From NCBI RefSeq assembly GCF_000282335.1, contig NZ_AKJM01000048.1, positions 1 through 35,896 of the forward strand: 35,896 nucleotides of DNA, written 5' to 3'. Within the stretch, counting starts at the first letter, position 1, and each line of letters starts with the position of its first letter. Both the position numbers and the translations under genes were made by a program. Positions 15,693-26,687 of the stretch are shown piece after piece. This DNA comes from Pseudomonas sp. GM48 (GTDB taxonomy: Bacteria; Pseudomonadota; Gammaproteobacteria; Pseudomonadales; Pseudomonadaceae). The notes under the pieces were generated by a model that worked only from the letters and a program-made list of their open reading frames with translations, ran no database searches and had not been told where the DNA came from.

Positions 15693-15826
15693 TGTGGCGA
15701 GGGAGCTTGCTCCCGCTGGGCCGCGAAGCGGCCCCAATACCTTCCAGGTATGATCTGCCTGACACACCGCATGCACAGTATTTGCGACTGCTGCGCAGCC
15801 GGGCGGGAGCAAGCTCCCTCGCCACA
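15693..15826. repeat. REPIN of the GTGGCGAGGGAGCTTGCTCCCG class
   Basis: Outer inverted copies of the TGTGGCGAGGGAGCTTGCTC core flank a spacer that holds two further small hairpins (GGGCCGCGAAGCGGCCC and GGCTGCGCAGCC). It lies between the convergent genes kdgK (plus) and the small parvulin (minus), where it could also act as a bidirectional transcription end. The core differs from that of the five other REPINs of the first class in this window. Confidence 0.92.
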
Positions 15827-15845
15827 AGGCCCTGAGACCAAACCA

Positions 15846-16121
15846 TCAATCCCGGTAAAACACCTGCACCAGGTGATACCCGAACTTGCTCTTGATCGGC
15901 CCATGCACCACCCGCAGCGGTTTCTTGAAGATCACTGCATCGATCACACCGACCATCTGCCCCGGGCGCACTTCTCCGAGATCACCGCCGCGCTTGCCTG
16001 ATGGGCAGGTCGAATACTTCTTGGCCAGTACATCGAACGCTTCACCTTTGGCGATGCGTTGTTTGAGCTGCTCGGCTTCTTCCGAGGTCTTCACCAGAAT
16101 ATGGCGGGCTTGAGCTTTCAT
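15846..16121 (-). CDS. Small parvulin-type peptidyl-prolyl isomerase (PpiC family), copy 1
   Basis: A 91-residue single-domain parvulin that catalyses cis/trans isomerisation of X-Pro bonds, in the cytoplasm since no signal peptide is seen. The whole protein is one rotamase domain: ARHILVKTSEEAEQLKQRI, then STCPSGKRGGDLGEV, GQMVGVIDAVIF and SKFGYHLVQVF. I chose ATG 16121 (MKAQARH); the in-frame upstream ATG at 16139 (MQGNCP) lacks a Shine-Dalgarno. It is a paralogue of the protein at 30775, with the same layout and length. No operon partner is evident; it lies downstream of the histidine kinase on the same strand. Confidence 0.93.
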   Translation of the reverse strand: MKAQARHILVKTSEEAEQLKQRIAKGEAFDVLAKKYSTCPSGKRGGDLGEVRPGQMVGVIDAVIFKKPLRVVHGPIKSKFGYHLVQVFYRD

Positions 16122-16187
16122 GGGACAGTTACCTTGCAACGATGCTGGCTATGTGGGTGGCAGCGGGGGGCGCGATTATGCCTCAAC

Positions 16188-18725
16188 TCAGTTCGGTTGA
16201 CCGATCATCGTGCGAATCTTGTTGGCCAGCAGGTCGATGGAAAACGGCTTAGCCACCATATCCATGCCTTCTTCGAGGAAACCCTGGCGTTCGGCGGCGA
16301 TTTCCGCGTAACCGGTCATGAACAGCACCTTCAGTTCGGGGCGATGCTGGCGGGCGATTTCTGCCAGTTGTCGGCCGTTCATGCCCGGCAACCCCACGTC
16401 GGTCACTAGCAGGTCCACCCGAAGGTCCGACTCCAGCAGCGGCAGGGCACCCTTGGCATCTTCGGCTTCATGGGCGCGGTAACCCAGTTCCTTGAGCAGG
16501 TCCAGGACCAGCATGCGCACCGCCGGATCGTCCTCGACCAGCATCACGGTTTCGCCGGCAATCGCCGCGGGTGCCTCGCCGACGATGGGCGACAGGACGT
16601 TTTCCGACTCGATCGAATGCAGGCGCGGCAGGTACAAGCGCACGCTGGTGCCCCGTCCGGGCAAGCTGAACAGACTGACGTGGCCCCCTGACTGCTGGGC
16701 GAAACCGTAAATCATCGACAAGCCCAAACCGGTGCCCTGGCCAATGGGCTTAGTGGTGAAGAACGGGTCGAATGCCTTGGCCAGCACCGAAGGCGTCATG
16801 CCGGTGCCGTTGTCGCTGACGGCAATCATCACGTAGTCGCCGGCCTTGACCGGTTCGAGGGTCGTGATGTCGCTGCCGTCGAGGTACACATTAGCGGTTT
16901 CGATCTGCAGCATGCCGCCATTGGGCATGGCGTCCCGGGCATTGATCACCAGGTTGAGCAAGGCGTTTTCCAGTTGGCTGAGATCGGTACTGACCCGCCA
17001 GATGTTCTCGGCCAGTTGCAGTTTGAGCTCGATGTGATCGCCCTTGGTACGGCTGAACAAGTCTTCGAGCGAATGGATCAACTCGTTGGGGTTCAGCGGT
17101 TTGCGGTTGAGTGATTGACGCCGGGAGAACGCCAGCAAGCGATGGGTGAGGGCGGCTGCGCGGTTGGCCGAGGACACGGCCGCTTCGGTGAACCGGCCAA
17201 TCTCGGCGAAGCGGCCGTCGGCAATGTAGCGTTGCATCAGGTCGAGGCTGCCGATGATGCCGGTGAGCATGTTGTTGAAGTCATGGGCAATGCCGCCGGT
17301 AAGCTGGCCGACCGCTTCCATTTTCTGCGCATGGCGCAAGGCATCTTCGGCACGTTCACGCTCGAACATCTCGTTTTGCAAACGCTCGTTGGCCTCGGCC
17401 AGTTGGCGGGTGCGGGCGGCAACCCGTTCCTCAAGGGTTTCGTTCAGGATGCGCAGGGCTTCTTCGGTCTTTTTACGTTCGGTTTCGTCGATCACGAAGA
17501 TATAGAAACCGTTCACCGCGCCATCCGAGCCGTGGCGTGGCAGGTAATTTATCAAGGCCTGGCGCATGCTGCCGTCGCGGTGTGGCGTGCTGATGCTGAA
17601 ACTGCAGGGCCGGCCGGACAGCGCCTCAGTGATGTACGGAGCGCGCAGCGCGTAGGCTTCTTCGCCGAGCACTTCAAGAATGGTTCGCCCGTAAAGCTCT
17701 TGCGGCGTCAGCCCGTACCAGTCGAGGTACGCCGCATTGTTCAGGCGAAAGCGTTCTTCGCGGTCGACGTAGCTGATCAGGACCGGCATGGCGTTGATGA
17801 TCAGTTGCAGTTCGGTCTGGCTCTGGCGCAGGGCCTGTTCGGTGTGTTTGCGTTCGGTCAGGTCCAGGGCGGCGCCGAGGAAGCGGATCGGCCGGCCATG
17901 GTGATCCTTGTAGCAGCGACCGCGGGCAAACACCCAGCGCATCTGGCCGCCAGCTTGCTGCAGGCGATATTCCTCGGCGTACTCGGTGCCATGGGTGATG
18001 CAGTGCTTGATACTGCGGGCGATCAGGGCGCGGTCTTGCGGGTGTACGCCGTGCAGGTATTCACTGATCGGCAATTGACTGGCCATGGACGGGTCGATGC
18101 CGTGCAACTGGGCAAAATGCGCATCGGCGATGAACCGGTCCTCGCTGATGTTCCAGTCCCAGGTGCCGACCGCATCGGTGGCGGCAAGGGCCAGTTGCAG
18201 GCGTTCCTCTGTGTCGCGCTGGGCCTTGAGGCTGGCCGCCGAGCGCTGTTCGAGTTCGAGGGCGATGCGCCGGCGCTCGTTGGTTTCAATAGCGGTGACC
18301 AGGATCCCGGCCACCTTGGCACTTTCGTCGCGGATCGGGCTGTAGGTCAGGTCGAGCCAGAAGTCAGACTCCCGGCCTTCCCGTTGCAGGGTAAAGCGTT
18401 GTTCGCTGTAGGTCCGCACCTGGCCTTGCAGAACGGCGCGGTATATCGGGTCGGTAAAGTCTTTTAACTCTGGCCAGATCAGGTGTGCCGGTTGTCCGAA
18501 AGCGTGTGGATGTTTGCTTCCGGCGAGCAGGGCGAAACCGTCGTTGTAGATTTGCGTCAGTTGCGGGCCCCATAGCAGGAGCATCGGCATTGGCGAGTGA
18601 ATGACGATGTCCACGGCGGTTCGCAGGCTCTGAGGCCAGGTGCTGGCGGCGCCCAGCGGGCTGCTTGCCCAGTCGAGTCGGGCTATAAGGGCCTGGGCAT
18701 CGCTGCCGGTCGGTATTGCGTTCAT
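16188..18725 (-). CDS. Cytoplasmic PAS hybrid sensor histidine kinase
   Basis: An 845-residue signalling protein without transmembrane segments. It has three PAS-like sensor modules (about residues 20-150, 180-300 and 305-425; each ends in a TERK/NERR-type linker). A coiled coil (about 425-470) leads to HisKA with phospho-accepting H481 in [11 protein letters not shown] and an HATPase domain ([24 protein letters not shown]). The C-terminal receiver has phospho-acceptor D776 ([11 protein letters not shown]) and K in VAKPFS. I chose ATG 18725 because AGGA lies seven bases upstream; an ATG five codons earlier has none. No response regulator with an output domain is adjacent, so it is an orphan. 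The signal and output are unknown. Confidence 0.94.
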   Translation of the reverse strand: MNAIPTGSDAQALIARLDWASSPLGAASTWPQSLRTAVDIVIHSPMPMLLLWGPQLTQIYNDGFALLAGSKHPHAFGQPAHLIWPELKDFTDPIYRAVLQGQVRTYSEQRFTLQREGRESDFWLDLTYSPIRDESAKVAGILVTAIETNERRRIALELEQRSAASLKAQRDTEERLQLALAATDAVGTWDWNISEDRFIADAHFAQLHGIDPSMASQLPISEYLHGVHPQDRALIARSIKHCITHGTEYAEEYRLQQAGGQMRWVFARGRCYKDHHGRPIRFLGAALDLTERKHTEQALRQSQTELQLIINAMPVLISYVDREERFRLNNAAYLDWYGLTPQELYGRTILEVLGEEAYALRAPYITEALSGRPCSFSISTPHRDGSMRQALINYLPRHGSDGAVNGFYIFVIDETERKKTEEALRILNETLEERVAARTRQLAEANERLQNEMFERERAEDALRHAQKMEAVGQLTGGIAHDFNNMLTGIIGSLDLMQRYIADGRFAEIGRFTEAAVSSANRAAALTHRLLAFSRRQSLNRKPLNPNELIHSLEDLFSRTKGDHIELKLQLAENIWRVSTDLSQLENALLNLVINARDAMPNGGMLQIETANVYLDGSDITTLEPVKAGDYVMIAVSDNGTGMTPSVLAKAFDPFFTTKPIGQGTGLGLSMIYGFAQQSGGHVSLFSLPGRGTSVRLYLPRLHSIESENVLSPIVGEAPAAIAGETVMLVEDDPAVRMLVLDLLKELGYRAHEAEDAKGALPLLESDLRVDLLVTDVGLPGMNGRQLAEIARQHRPELKVLFMTGYAEIAAERQGFLEEGMDMVAKPFSIDLLANKIRTMIGQPN

Positions 18726-18828
18726 CAACGAGTCCTGCACATGAGTCGCTTTAGCTGGCGTCTATTCTTGCACAGGTGGTCGTTTGCGGAGGACCCGTCA
18801 GGGTGAGCGGTCAAGCGACACACGACCC

Positions 18829-18918
18829 TGTGGGAGCGGGCTTGCTCGCGAAAGCGGTTTCACATCCGACGCAGATGTTGTCTGAACCACCGCATTCGCG
18901 AGCAAGCCCGCTCCCACA
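18829..18918. repeat. REPIN (inverted pair of REP elements)
   Basis: Inverted copies of the GTGGGAGCGGGCTTGCTCGC core surround a spacer of about 40 bases. It lies between the start side of the histidine kinase gene and the 3' end of the acetoacetyl-CoA synthetase gene (both minus strand), where it may shape the end of the synthetase transcript. Confidence 0.93.
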
Positions 18919-18933
18919 GGGGGTTGCGGCGGT

Positions 18934-20889
<1,956 letters not shown>

Positions 20890-20959
20890 GGTTTGCCTCT
20901 TCTTTTTTATGCATTCACACAGGCTGATGTGGCGCAGGCTTTTGTGTTGAGGGAGCTTG

Positions 20960-21063
20960 TGTGGCGAGGGAGCTTGCTCCCGTTGGGTGGCGAAGCCGCC
21001 CTATAAACTCACATGATTTTACGACTGCTGCGCAGCCGAGCGGGAGCAAGCTCCCTCGCCACA
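20960..21063. repeat. REPIN of the GTGGCGAGGGAGCTTGCTCCCG class
   Basis: Inverted copies of the TGTGGCGAGGGAGCTTGCTC core enclose a spacer with the small palindrome GCTGCGCAGC, the same organisation as at 15693-15826. A partial third core (GAGGGAGCTTGTG, about 20949-20961) directly precedes it. It lies between the dehydrogenase and the acetoacetyl-CoA synthetase genes within the hydroxybutyrate operon. Confidence 0.92.
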
Positions 21064-21077
21064 AAAGCAAACGGCAG

Positions 21078-21851
21078 TTACTGCGCCAACCACCCACCAT
21101 CCACATTCCACGCCGCGCCACGTACCTGGCTGCCGGCTTCGCTGCACAGGAACAGCACCAGTTCACCCAGTTGCGGCGGAGTCACGAACTCCAGCGATGG
21201 CTGCTTTTCAGCGAGCAAATCATGCTGCGCCTGCTGTGGATCAACCCCGCTCGCGGCGCGATCATCGATCTGTTTCTGCACCAGTGGCGTCAGCACCCAG
21301 CCTGGACAAATCGCGTTACAAGTGACCTGGGTGGTCGCGGTTTCCAGCGCGACCACTTTGGTCAGGCCGATCACGCCGTGCTTGGCGGCGACATAGGCAG
21401 CCTTGCCCACCGAACCGACCAGACCATGCACCGAGGCAATGTTGATCACCCGGCCCCAACCCTTGGCGCGCATGCCCGGCAGGCTCAAGCGGGTGCTGTG
21501 GAACACCGACGACAGGTTGATGGCGATGATCGAATCCCAGCGTTCCACCGGGAACTCATCCACTGCTGCCACGTGTTGAATGCCAGCGTTGTTGACCAGA
21601 ATGTCGACGCCGCCGAACTCACGCTCGGCGTAGGCGATCATGTCGGCAATTTGTGCCGGATCGCTGACATCGGCCGGATGATGGCCGACCTTGCCGCCAA
21701 ACTGTTCCACCTCGGCAATAACTTTGGACGCATCGCCGAAGCCGTTGAGGATCAGGTTGGCCCCGGCCTTGGCCAGACTGAGGGCTATCCCCAGGCCGAT
21801 GCCGCTGGTGGAGCCGGTGACCAGTGCGGTCTTGCCCGAAAGAGTCGTCAT
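21078..21851 (-). CDS. bdhA: D-3-hydroxybutyrate dehydrogenase (SDR family)
   Basis: A 257-residue short-chain dehydrogenase that oxidises (R)-3-hydroxybutyrate to acetoacetate with NAD+. Motifs: TGSTSGIG (NAD loop, near the N-terminus), DILVNNAGIQHV, catalytic Ser in INIASVHG with YVAAK, and CPGWVLTPLV. The IQHVAAVDEFP and HGLVGSVGKAAYVAAKHG segments are characteristic of bacterial hydroxybutyrate dehydrogenases. I chose ATG 21851 because GAGGT lies four bases upstream; the longer frame from 21866 has no site. It lies seven bases after the permease stop on the same transcript. Confidence 0.95.
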   Translation of the reverse strand: MTTLSGKTALVTGSTSGIGLGIALSLAKAGANLILNGFGDASKVIAEVEQFGGKVGHHPADVSDPAQIADMIAYAEREFGGVDILVNNAGIQHVAAVDEFPVERWDSIIAINLSSVFHSTRLSLPGMRAKGWGRVINIASVHGLVGSVGKAAYVAAKHGVIGLTKVVALETATTQVTCNAICPGWVLTPLVQKQIDDRAASGVDPQQAQHDLLAEKQPSLEFVTPPQLGELVLFLCSEAGSQVRGAAWNVDGGWLAQ

Positions 21852-21858
21852 GAATACC

Positions 21859-23250
21859 TCACACAATGCCAGTGGCGTAGAAAGTGCCGATCACCACGAA
21901 AACCGCCAGGGTCTTGATCAGCGTAATACAGAAAATGTCTTTGTAAGCTTCGCGGTGGGTCAGGCCGGTAACTGCCAGCAGGGTAATGACCGCGCCGTTG
22001 TGCGGCAGGGTGTCCATGCCGCCGCTGGCCATCGCGGCGACCCGGTGCAGCACTTCCAGCGGAATGTTCGCCGCATGGGCGGCACTGATGAACTGCTCGG
22101 ACATCGCTGCCAGCGCGATGCTCATGCCTCCCGAGGCGGAACCGGTAATACCGGCCAGCAAGGTCACGGTAATCGCTTCATTGACCAGTGGATTGGGAAT
22201 GCTCTTGAGCCAGTCGGCCAGCACCAGAAAACCGGGCAGCGAAGCGATCACGGCGCCGAAACCATATTCCGAGGCGGTGTTCATTGCCGCCAGCAGCGCC
22301 CCGCTGACCGCGCTTCTACTGCCTTCGGCGAGTTTGCCGCGAATCGCCTGGAAGCCAAACACCAGCACCATGAGGATGCCGACCAGCAAGGCTGCCTGTA
22401 CAGCCCAGATCGCCGTGAGCTTGGCAATGTCGGTGGTCACCGGCGCAGCCATGCCCGGCAGCGCGAGGCTGTGGGTCTTGCCGTACACCTGCGGAATCCA
22501 TCGGGTGAACAGCAGATTCATGATGCCCACCGCCAGCAGCGGCGACAGCGCGAGCCACGGGTTGGGCAGCTTGAGATCGGCGGCGGTTTCCGGCTCGTTG
22601 CGCAGCTGCGAACCATAACCTTCGCCGGCGCGCTGCGCCTTGTTGCGCTGACGCTGGAGAAACAGCATGCCGGAACAGAACACGAAGATCGTGCCGATCA
22701 AGCCCAGCCACGGCGCCGCCCACGCGGTGGTGTTGAAAAATGTGCTGGGGATGATGTTCTGGATTTGTGGCGTGCCGGGTAGGGCATCCATGGTGAAAGA
22801 GAACGCGCCGAGGGCGATGGTCGCCGGGATCAGCCGTTTGGGGATGTTGCTCTGGCGGAACATCTCGGCGGCAAACGGATAAACCGCGAACACCACCACA
22901 AACAACGATACGCCGCCGTAGGTCAGCAGGGCGCAAACCAGCACGATCACCAGCATCGCCTGGCGGGTGCCGAGCAGGCGAATCGCCGCCGCAACGATGG
23001 AGCGCGAGAAACCGGACAGTTCGATCAGCTTGCCGAACACCGCGCCGAGCAGGAATACCGGAAAGTACAGTTTGACGAAACCGACCATTTTCTCCATGAA
23101 CACCCCGGTGAAGGCTGGGGCGACGGCAGAGGGGTCAGTCAGCAGGACGGCGCCGAGGGCGGCAATCGGGGCAAAGAGGATAACGCTGTAGCCACGGTAG
23201 GCAGCCAGCATCAGCAGCGCGAGCGCTGCCAAGGCAATGATCACACTCAT
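21859..23250 (-). CDS. GntP family permease, probable 3-hydroxybutyrate importer
   Basis: A 463-residue inner-membrane transporter with about 12 hydrophobic segments, of the gluconate:H+ symporter family. GntP-like features include PVFLLGAVFGKLIELSGFSRS, LPGTPQIQNIIPSTFF and ASGGMDTLPHNGAVITLL. AGGAG sits seven bases before the start. It is the first gene after the sigma-54 promoter at 23306-23321 and is followed by the hydroxybutyrate dehydrogenase. The substrate is therefore inferred to be 3-hydroxybutyrate rather than gluconate. The same permease-dehydrogenase pair beside a sigma-54 regulator is known in P. aeruginosa. Confidence 0.92.
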   Translation of the reverse strand: MSVIIALAALALLMLAAYRGYSVILFAPIAALGAVLLTDPSAVAPAFTGVFMEKMVGFVKLYFPVFLLGAVFGKLIELSGFSRSIVAAAIRLLGTRQAMLVIVLVCALLTYGGVSLFVVVFAVYPFAAEMFRQSNIPKRLIPATIALGAFSFTMDALPGTPQIQNIIPSTFFNTTAWAAPWLGLIGTIFVFCSGMLFLQRQRNKAQRAGEGYGSQLRNEPETAADLKLPNPWLALSPLLAVGIMNLLFTRWIPQVYGKTHSLALPGMAAPVTTDIAKLTAIWAVQAALLVGILMVLVFGFQAIRGKLAEGSRSAVSGALLAAMNTASEYGFGAVIASLPGFLVLADWLKSIPNPLVNEAITVTLLAGITGSASGGMSIALAAMSEQFISAAHAANIPLEVLHRVAAMASGGMDTLPHNGAVITLLAVTGLTHREAYKDIFCITLIKTLAVFVVIGTFYATGIV

Positions 23251-23305
23251 GGTGTGTCTCCTGGGTTGTTATTTTTGTTGGGTGAAGCTGGGTAGGGAGG
23301 CGTAT

Positions 23306-23321
23306 AGCGAGTTTTGTGCCA
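23306..23321 (-). promoter_or_regulatory. Sigma-54 promoter of the hydroxybutyrate operon
   Basis: On the minus strand TGGCACAAAACTCGCT shows a perfect TGGCAC -24 box and a GC at -12, with exactly 10 bases between GG and GC. Transcription would start near 23296, about 45 bases before the permease start codon. A sigma-54 activator of the HbcR type is encoded immediately upstream (23535-24950), as expected for this promoter class. Confidence 0.8.
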
Positions 23322-23422
23322 AACGTCTAACTTGTTGAAATATAAGGATATATTTTTAAGAAGGTGAGTTTGTCAGATACTTTTGTCTCTATTTTGAGAC
23401 TTTCGTTGGGAGTGCTGGCCTC

Positions 23423-23503
23423 TTCGCGAGCAAGCCCGCTCCCACAGTTGACCGCGTTGGCTCGGAGAATGCCTTTTTCTGTGGGAGCGGGCTTGCTCGC
23501 GAA
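23423..23503. repeat. REPIN (inverted pair of REP elements)
   Basis: Inverted copies of the GTGGGAGCGGGCTTGCTCGC core lie between the 3' end of the sigma-54 activator gene and the sigma-54 promoter of the operon it should control. The interval 23320-23422 between them is AT-richer and would be the natural place for the activator's upstream binding sites; I could not identify those sites with confidence. Confidence 0.93.
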
Positions 23504-23534
23504 GGGGTGTCCAGTAATGGAGATTGATGTCTCG

Positions 23535-24950
23535 TTATGGAGACTCTGCAATCCCCAGCGCCACCATCTTCTTGTACAGCGTCGACCGCCCAAGCCCCAA
23601 TCGCGCCGCTGCTTCAATCACCTTGCCCCCGCATTGCGCGAGTGTCGTTTCGATCAGATGCCGGTCAAATCGCTCCCGCGCCGCACTGAATGTCTCGTGG
23701 GCAATCGGCTCGATGGTTACAGGCGCCACGCGCTCCACCGGGGTGAACGTACCAATCGCCGCACGGATGTCCGCCACCGTCAGGCGCAAGTCATCACTGA
23801 GCAGCGCGGCCCGCTCCAGCACATTGCGCAGTTCCCGGATGTTCCCCGGCCAGGCGTGTTGCCCCAGCAGCTCCAAGGCTTCGTGGTGCAGTTCATGCTG
23901 GCTGCGCAGTTCCTCAAGAATCGCCTCACTGAGCGCCGGCACGTCATCGAGGCGGTCGCGCAGGGGTGGAACCTGGATCGGCAGCACGTTGAGCCGGTAA
24001 TACAAGTCGGCACGGAATTCGCCGCGCTTGATGGCGGCTTCGAGGTCGGTCGAGGTCGCAGCGATCACCCGCACATCACTCTGGATCACTTCATTGGAGC
24101 CTACCGGCTCGAATTCCTTTTCCTGCAACACTCGCAGCAGTTTGCTTTGCAGGGGCAGCGGCATATCGCCGATTTCATCGAGGAACAACGTGCCGCCCTG
24201 GGCGATCTGCAATTTACCGGCGCGGCCCTTGCGGTCGGCACCGGTAAACGCACCGGGGGCGGTGCCAAAGAACTCGGCTTCCAGCAACGCTTCGGGGATC
24301 GCCGCGCTGTTGATGCTGACAAAGGCCTTGTGCGCACGGGGCGAGGCATTGTGGATCGCCTGGGCCAGCAACTCCTTGCCGGTGCCGGTTTCGCCGAGCA
24401 GCAACACCGGCGATTCGGTACTCGCACTGCGCCGGGCACGACGTTTGACTTCCAGGCTGGCGGCGCTGGTGCCGATGAAGTGGGCGAAGTTGTATTTGGT
24501 CTGCCGGGCGCGCAGCAGCGAGCGGGTGGAGGCCAGTTCTTCCTGCATGCTCATGTAGCGCTTGAGCATCGGCGACAGGCTGCGCAGTTCGTCGAACAGG
24601 GCGAAACCGATGGCACCGATCACCACGCCGGCGTCATCGTGAATCGGCAGGCGCATGACCACCAGCGGCTCTTTGGGCGTGTCTTGCATATCCAGCAGAA
24701 TCGGCCGGCCGGTGCGCACCACTTCACGCAACAGGCTGCCGGGGATCACGCTTTCGCAGGGCTTGCCGATCGCGCCTTCTGCCGATTGCAGGCCGAAGCG
24801 CCGGGCATAGCGCTCGTTCATCCAGACGATGTTGGCATCGCGGTCGACAATCACCGTGCCTTCACTCGATTGCTCGATGATTTCGAACAACGAGCGGATC
24901 GCCAGCAGGCGAACGCGCTGGTAGTCCTTGAGGCTTTCGGTGGTGTTCAT
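23535..24950 (-). CDS. hbcR: Sigma-54-dependent activator of 3-hydroxybutyrate use (HbcR-like)
   Basis: A 471-residue bacterial enhancer-binding protein. It has an N-terminal PAS sensor (about 15-125), then an AAA+ domain with Walker A GETGTGKE (186-193), the sigma-54-contacting GAFTGA loop (233-238) and Walker B TLFLDEIGD. A C-terminal Fis-type HTH ends in LGLGRSTLYKKMVALGI. An intact GAFTGA loop predicts a working activator. It lies directly upstream of the permease-dehydrogenase genes, which have a matching sigma-54 promoter. In P. aeruginosa, PA2005 (HbcR) with RpoN controls (R)-3-hydroxybutyrate metabolism in the same arrangement. PAS-based sensing of the substrate or a metabolite is inferred. 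Confidence 0.9.
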   Translation of the reverse strand: MNTTESLKDYQRVRLLAIRSLFEIIEQSSEGTVIVDRDANIVWMNERYARRFGLQSAEGAIGKPCESVIPGSLLREVVRTGRPILLDMQDTPKEPLVVMRLPIHDDAGVVIGAIGFALFDELRSLSPMLKRYMSMQEELASTRSLLRARQTKYNFAHFIGTSAASLEVKRRARRSASTESPVLLLGETGTGKELLAQAIHNASPRAHKAFVSINSAAIPEALLEAEFFGTAPGAFTGADRKGRAGKLQIAQGGTLFLDEIGDMPLPLQSKLLRVLQEKEFEPVGSNEVIQSDVRVIAATSTDLEAAIKRGEFRADLYYRLNVLPIQVPPLRDRLDDVPALSEAILEELRSQHELHHEALELLGQHAWPGNIRELRNVLERAALLSDDLRLTVADIRAAIGTFTPVERVAPVTIEPIAHETFSAARERFDRHLIETTLAQCGGKVIEAAARLGLGRSTLYKKMVALGIAESP

Positions 24951-24988
24951 GGGTTTGATCCTGATGATTTATTGCCTGTGCCGGCCTC

Positions 24989-25063
24989 TTCGCGAGCAAG
25001 CCCGCTCCCACACTCGGTCTGTGTCGCTCACAAATCCCCTGTGGGAGCGGGCTTGCTCGCGAA
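24989..25063. repeat. REPIN (inverted pair of REP elements)
   Basis: Inverted copies of the GTGGGAGCGGGCTTGCTCGC core lie in the gap between the end of the peptide ABC transporter operon and the start of the hbcR-like gene (both minus strand). It separates two unrelated transcription units and leaves under 40 bases for the hbcR promoter downstream of it. Confidence 0.93.
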
Positions 25064-25095
25064 GGCCGCGCCGCGGTCCAACTGAATGCAACCGA

Positions 25096-26673
25096 TTATG
25101 CCTGCCCCAACAACGCCGCCGCCAACAGCTCTTTGGTGTACGGATGCTGCGGTGAATCAAACACTTGATGACTGGCGCCGCGTTCCACCACTTTGCCGTC
25201 CTTGATCACGATCATGTCGTGGGCCAGGGCGCGCACCACCGCCAGGTCATGGCTGATGAACAGGTAGGTCAAACCGTGTTTTTCCTGAAGCTGGCGGAGC
25301 AGGGCGACCACTTGTTTCTGCACCGTGCGGTCCAGCGCCGAGGTCGGTTCGTCGAGCAGGATGAGCGCAGGCTTGAGCACCAGCGCCCGGGCAATGGCGA
25401 TGCGCTGACGCTGGCCGCCGGAGAATTCGTGGGGATAGCGATGGCGACTTTGCGGGTCGAGGCCGACTTCGCTGAGTGCCCGGATCACTTCGGCGTTGCA
25501 CTCTTCGGTGCTCAACTGGCTGTGCACTTCCAGGCCTTCGCTGATGATCTGCGCTACCGACATTCGCGGACTGAGGCTGCCGAAGGGGTCCTGGAACACC
25601 ACCTGCATCTTCTTGCGCCATGGTCGCAGCTGTTTTTGCGTCAGGCCGTCCAGCGCCTGGCCTTGAAAGCGGATGCTGCCTTCGGAGTCGAGCAAACGCA
25701 GGATCGCCTGGCCAAGGGTGGACTTGCCGGAGCCGGACTCGCCGACGATGCCCAGGGTCTTGCCGCGCTGGATGTTCAGGCTGATGCCATCGACGGCGCG
25801 CAGCCAGGTCTTGCGCTGGAACAGGCCACCACCGACGGGAAACCGCACCTGCAGGTTGTCCACCTCCAGTACGTTTTCGCGCTCGTCCCGGGGCAAGGCT
25901 TCGCCCTCGGGTTCGGCGTGCAGCAATACGCAGCTGTAAGGGTGCTTCGGTTCGGTGAACAGGATTTCGCATGGCGCCTGCTCGACGATTTCCCCGGCCT
26001 TCATCACGCACACGCGCTGGGCGATGCTGCGCACCAGATTGAGGTCATGGCTGATCAGCAGCAGCGACATGCCCAGCCGCTGTTGCAGGGATTTGAGCAG
26101 CAGCAGGATCTTGCGCTGCACCGTCACATCCAGCGCGGTGGTCGGTTCGTCGGCGATCAGCAGTTCCGGTTCGCAAGCCAGGGCCATGGCAATCATCACC
26201 CGCTGGCGCTGCCCGCCGGACAATTGATGGGGATAGGCCTTGAGGCGTTCCTCGGGTTTCTGGATGCCGACCAGGTGCAGCAACTCAAGGATCCGCTCTT
26301 GTGCCGCTTTGCCCGCCAGGCCTTTGTGTACCAGCAAGGTTTCACCGATCTGTTTTTCGATGCTGTGCAGCGGGTTGAGGGACGTCATCGGCTCCTGGAA
26401 GATCATCGCGATGCGGTTGCCGCGCAGTTGTCGCAATTTGCCGGTATCGGCGCCCACCAGTTCCTGGCCGCGATAACGGATGCTGCCTGTCGTTTCGGTA
26501 TCGGTTTGCGGCAGCAATTGCAGGATCGAGTGGGCTGTCACCGACTTGCCCGAACCCGATTCGCCCACCAACGCCAGGCATTCGCCGGGGCGGATATCCA
26601 GGCACAGATTGCGCACCACGGTCTGGCCGCTGAAGGCCACGCTGAGGTCACGGATTTCGATCAGGTTGGTCAT
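25096..26673 (-). CDS. yejF: Peptide ABC transporter ATP-binding protein with two ATPase domains (YejF type)
   Basis: A 525-residue fused ATPase. Domain 1 (about 1-250) has [28 protein letters not shown] and [12 protein letters not shown]. Domain 2 (about 270-520) has [28 protein letters not shown] and [12 protein letters not shown]. Each domain carries the C-terminal oligopeptide-transporter extension (HPYSC.., [10 protein letters not shown]). I chose ATG 26673 (MTNLIEIRD); an upstream in-frame TTG at 26691 overlaps the yejE stop and is less likely. It is the last gene of the yejABEF-type operon and energises import of short peptides or peptide-like antibiotics. Confidence 0.94.
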   Translation of the reverse strand: MTNLIEIRDLSVAFSGQTVVRNLCLDIRPGECLALVGESGSGKSVTAHSILQLLPQTDTETTGSIRYRGQELVGADTGKLRQLRGNRIAMIFQEPMTSLNPLHSIEKQIGETLLVHKGLAGKAAQERILELLHLVGIQKPEERLKAYPHQLSGGQRQRVMIAMALACEPELLIADEPTTALDVTVQRKILLLLKSLQQRLGMSLLLISHDLNLVRSIAQRVCVMKAGEIVEQAPCEILFTEPKHPYSCVLLHAEPEGEALPRDERENVLEVDNLQVRFPVGGGLFQRKTWLRAVDGISLNIQRGKTLGIVGESGSGKSTLGQAILRLLDSEGSIRFQGQALDGLTQKQLRPWRKKMQVVFQDPFGSLSPRMSVAQIISEGLEVHSQLSTEECNAEVIRALSEVGLDPQSRHRYPHEFSGGQRQRIAIARALVLKPALILLDEPTSALDRTVQKQVVALLRQLQEKHGLTYLFISHDLAVVRALAHDMIVIKDGKVVERGASHQVFDSPQHPYTKELLAAALLGQA

Positions 26674-26687
26674 CTCTACATTCCCAA

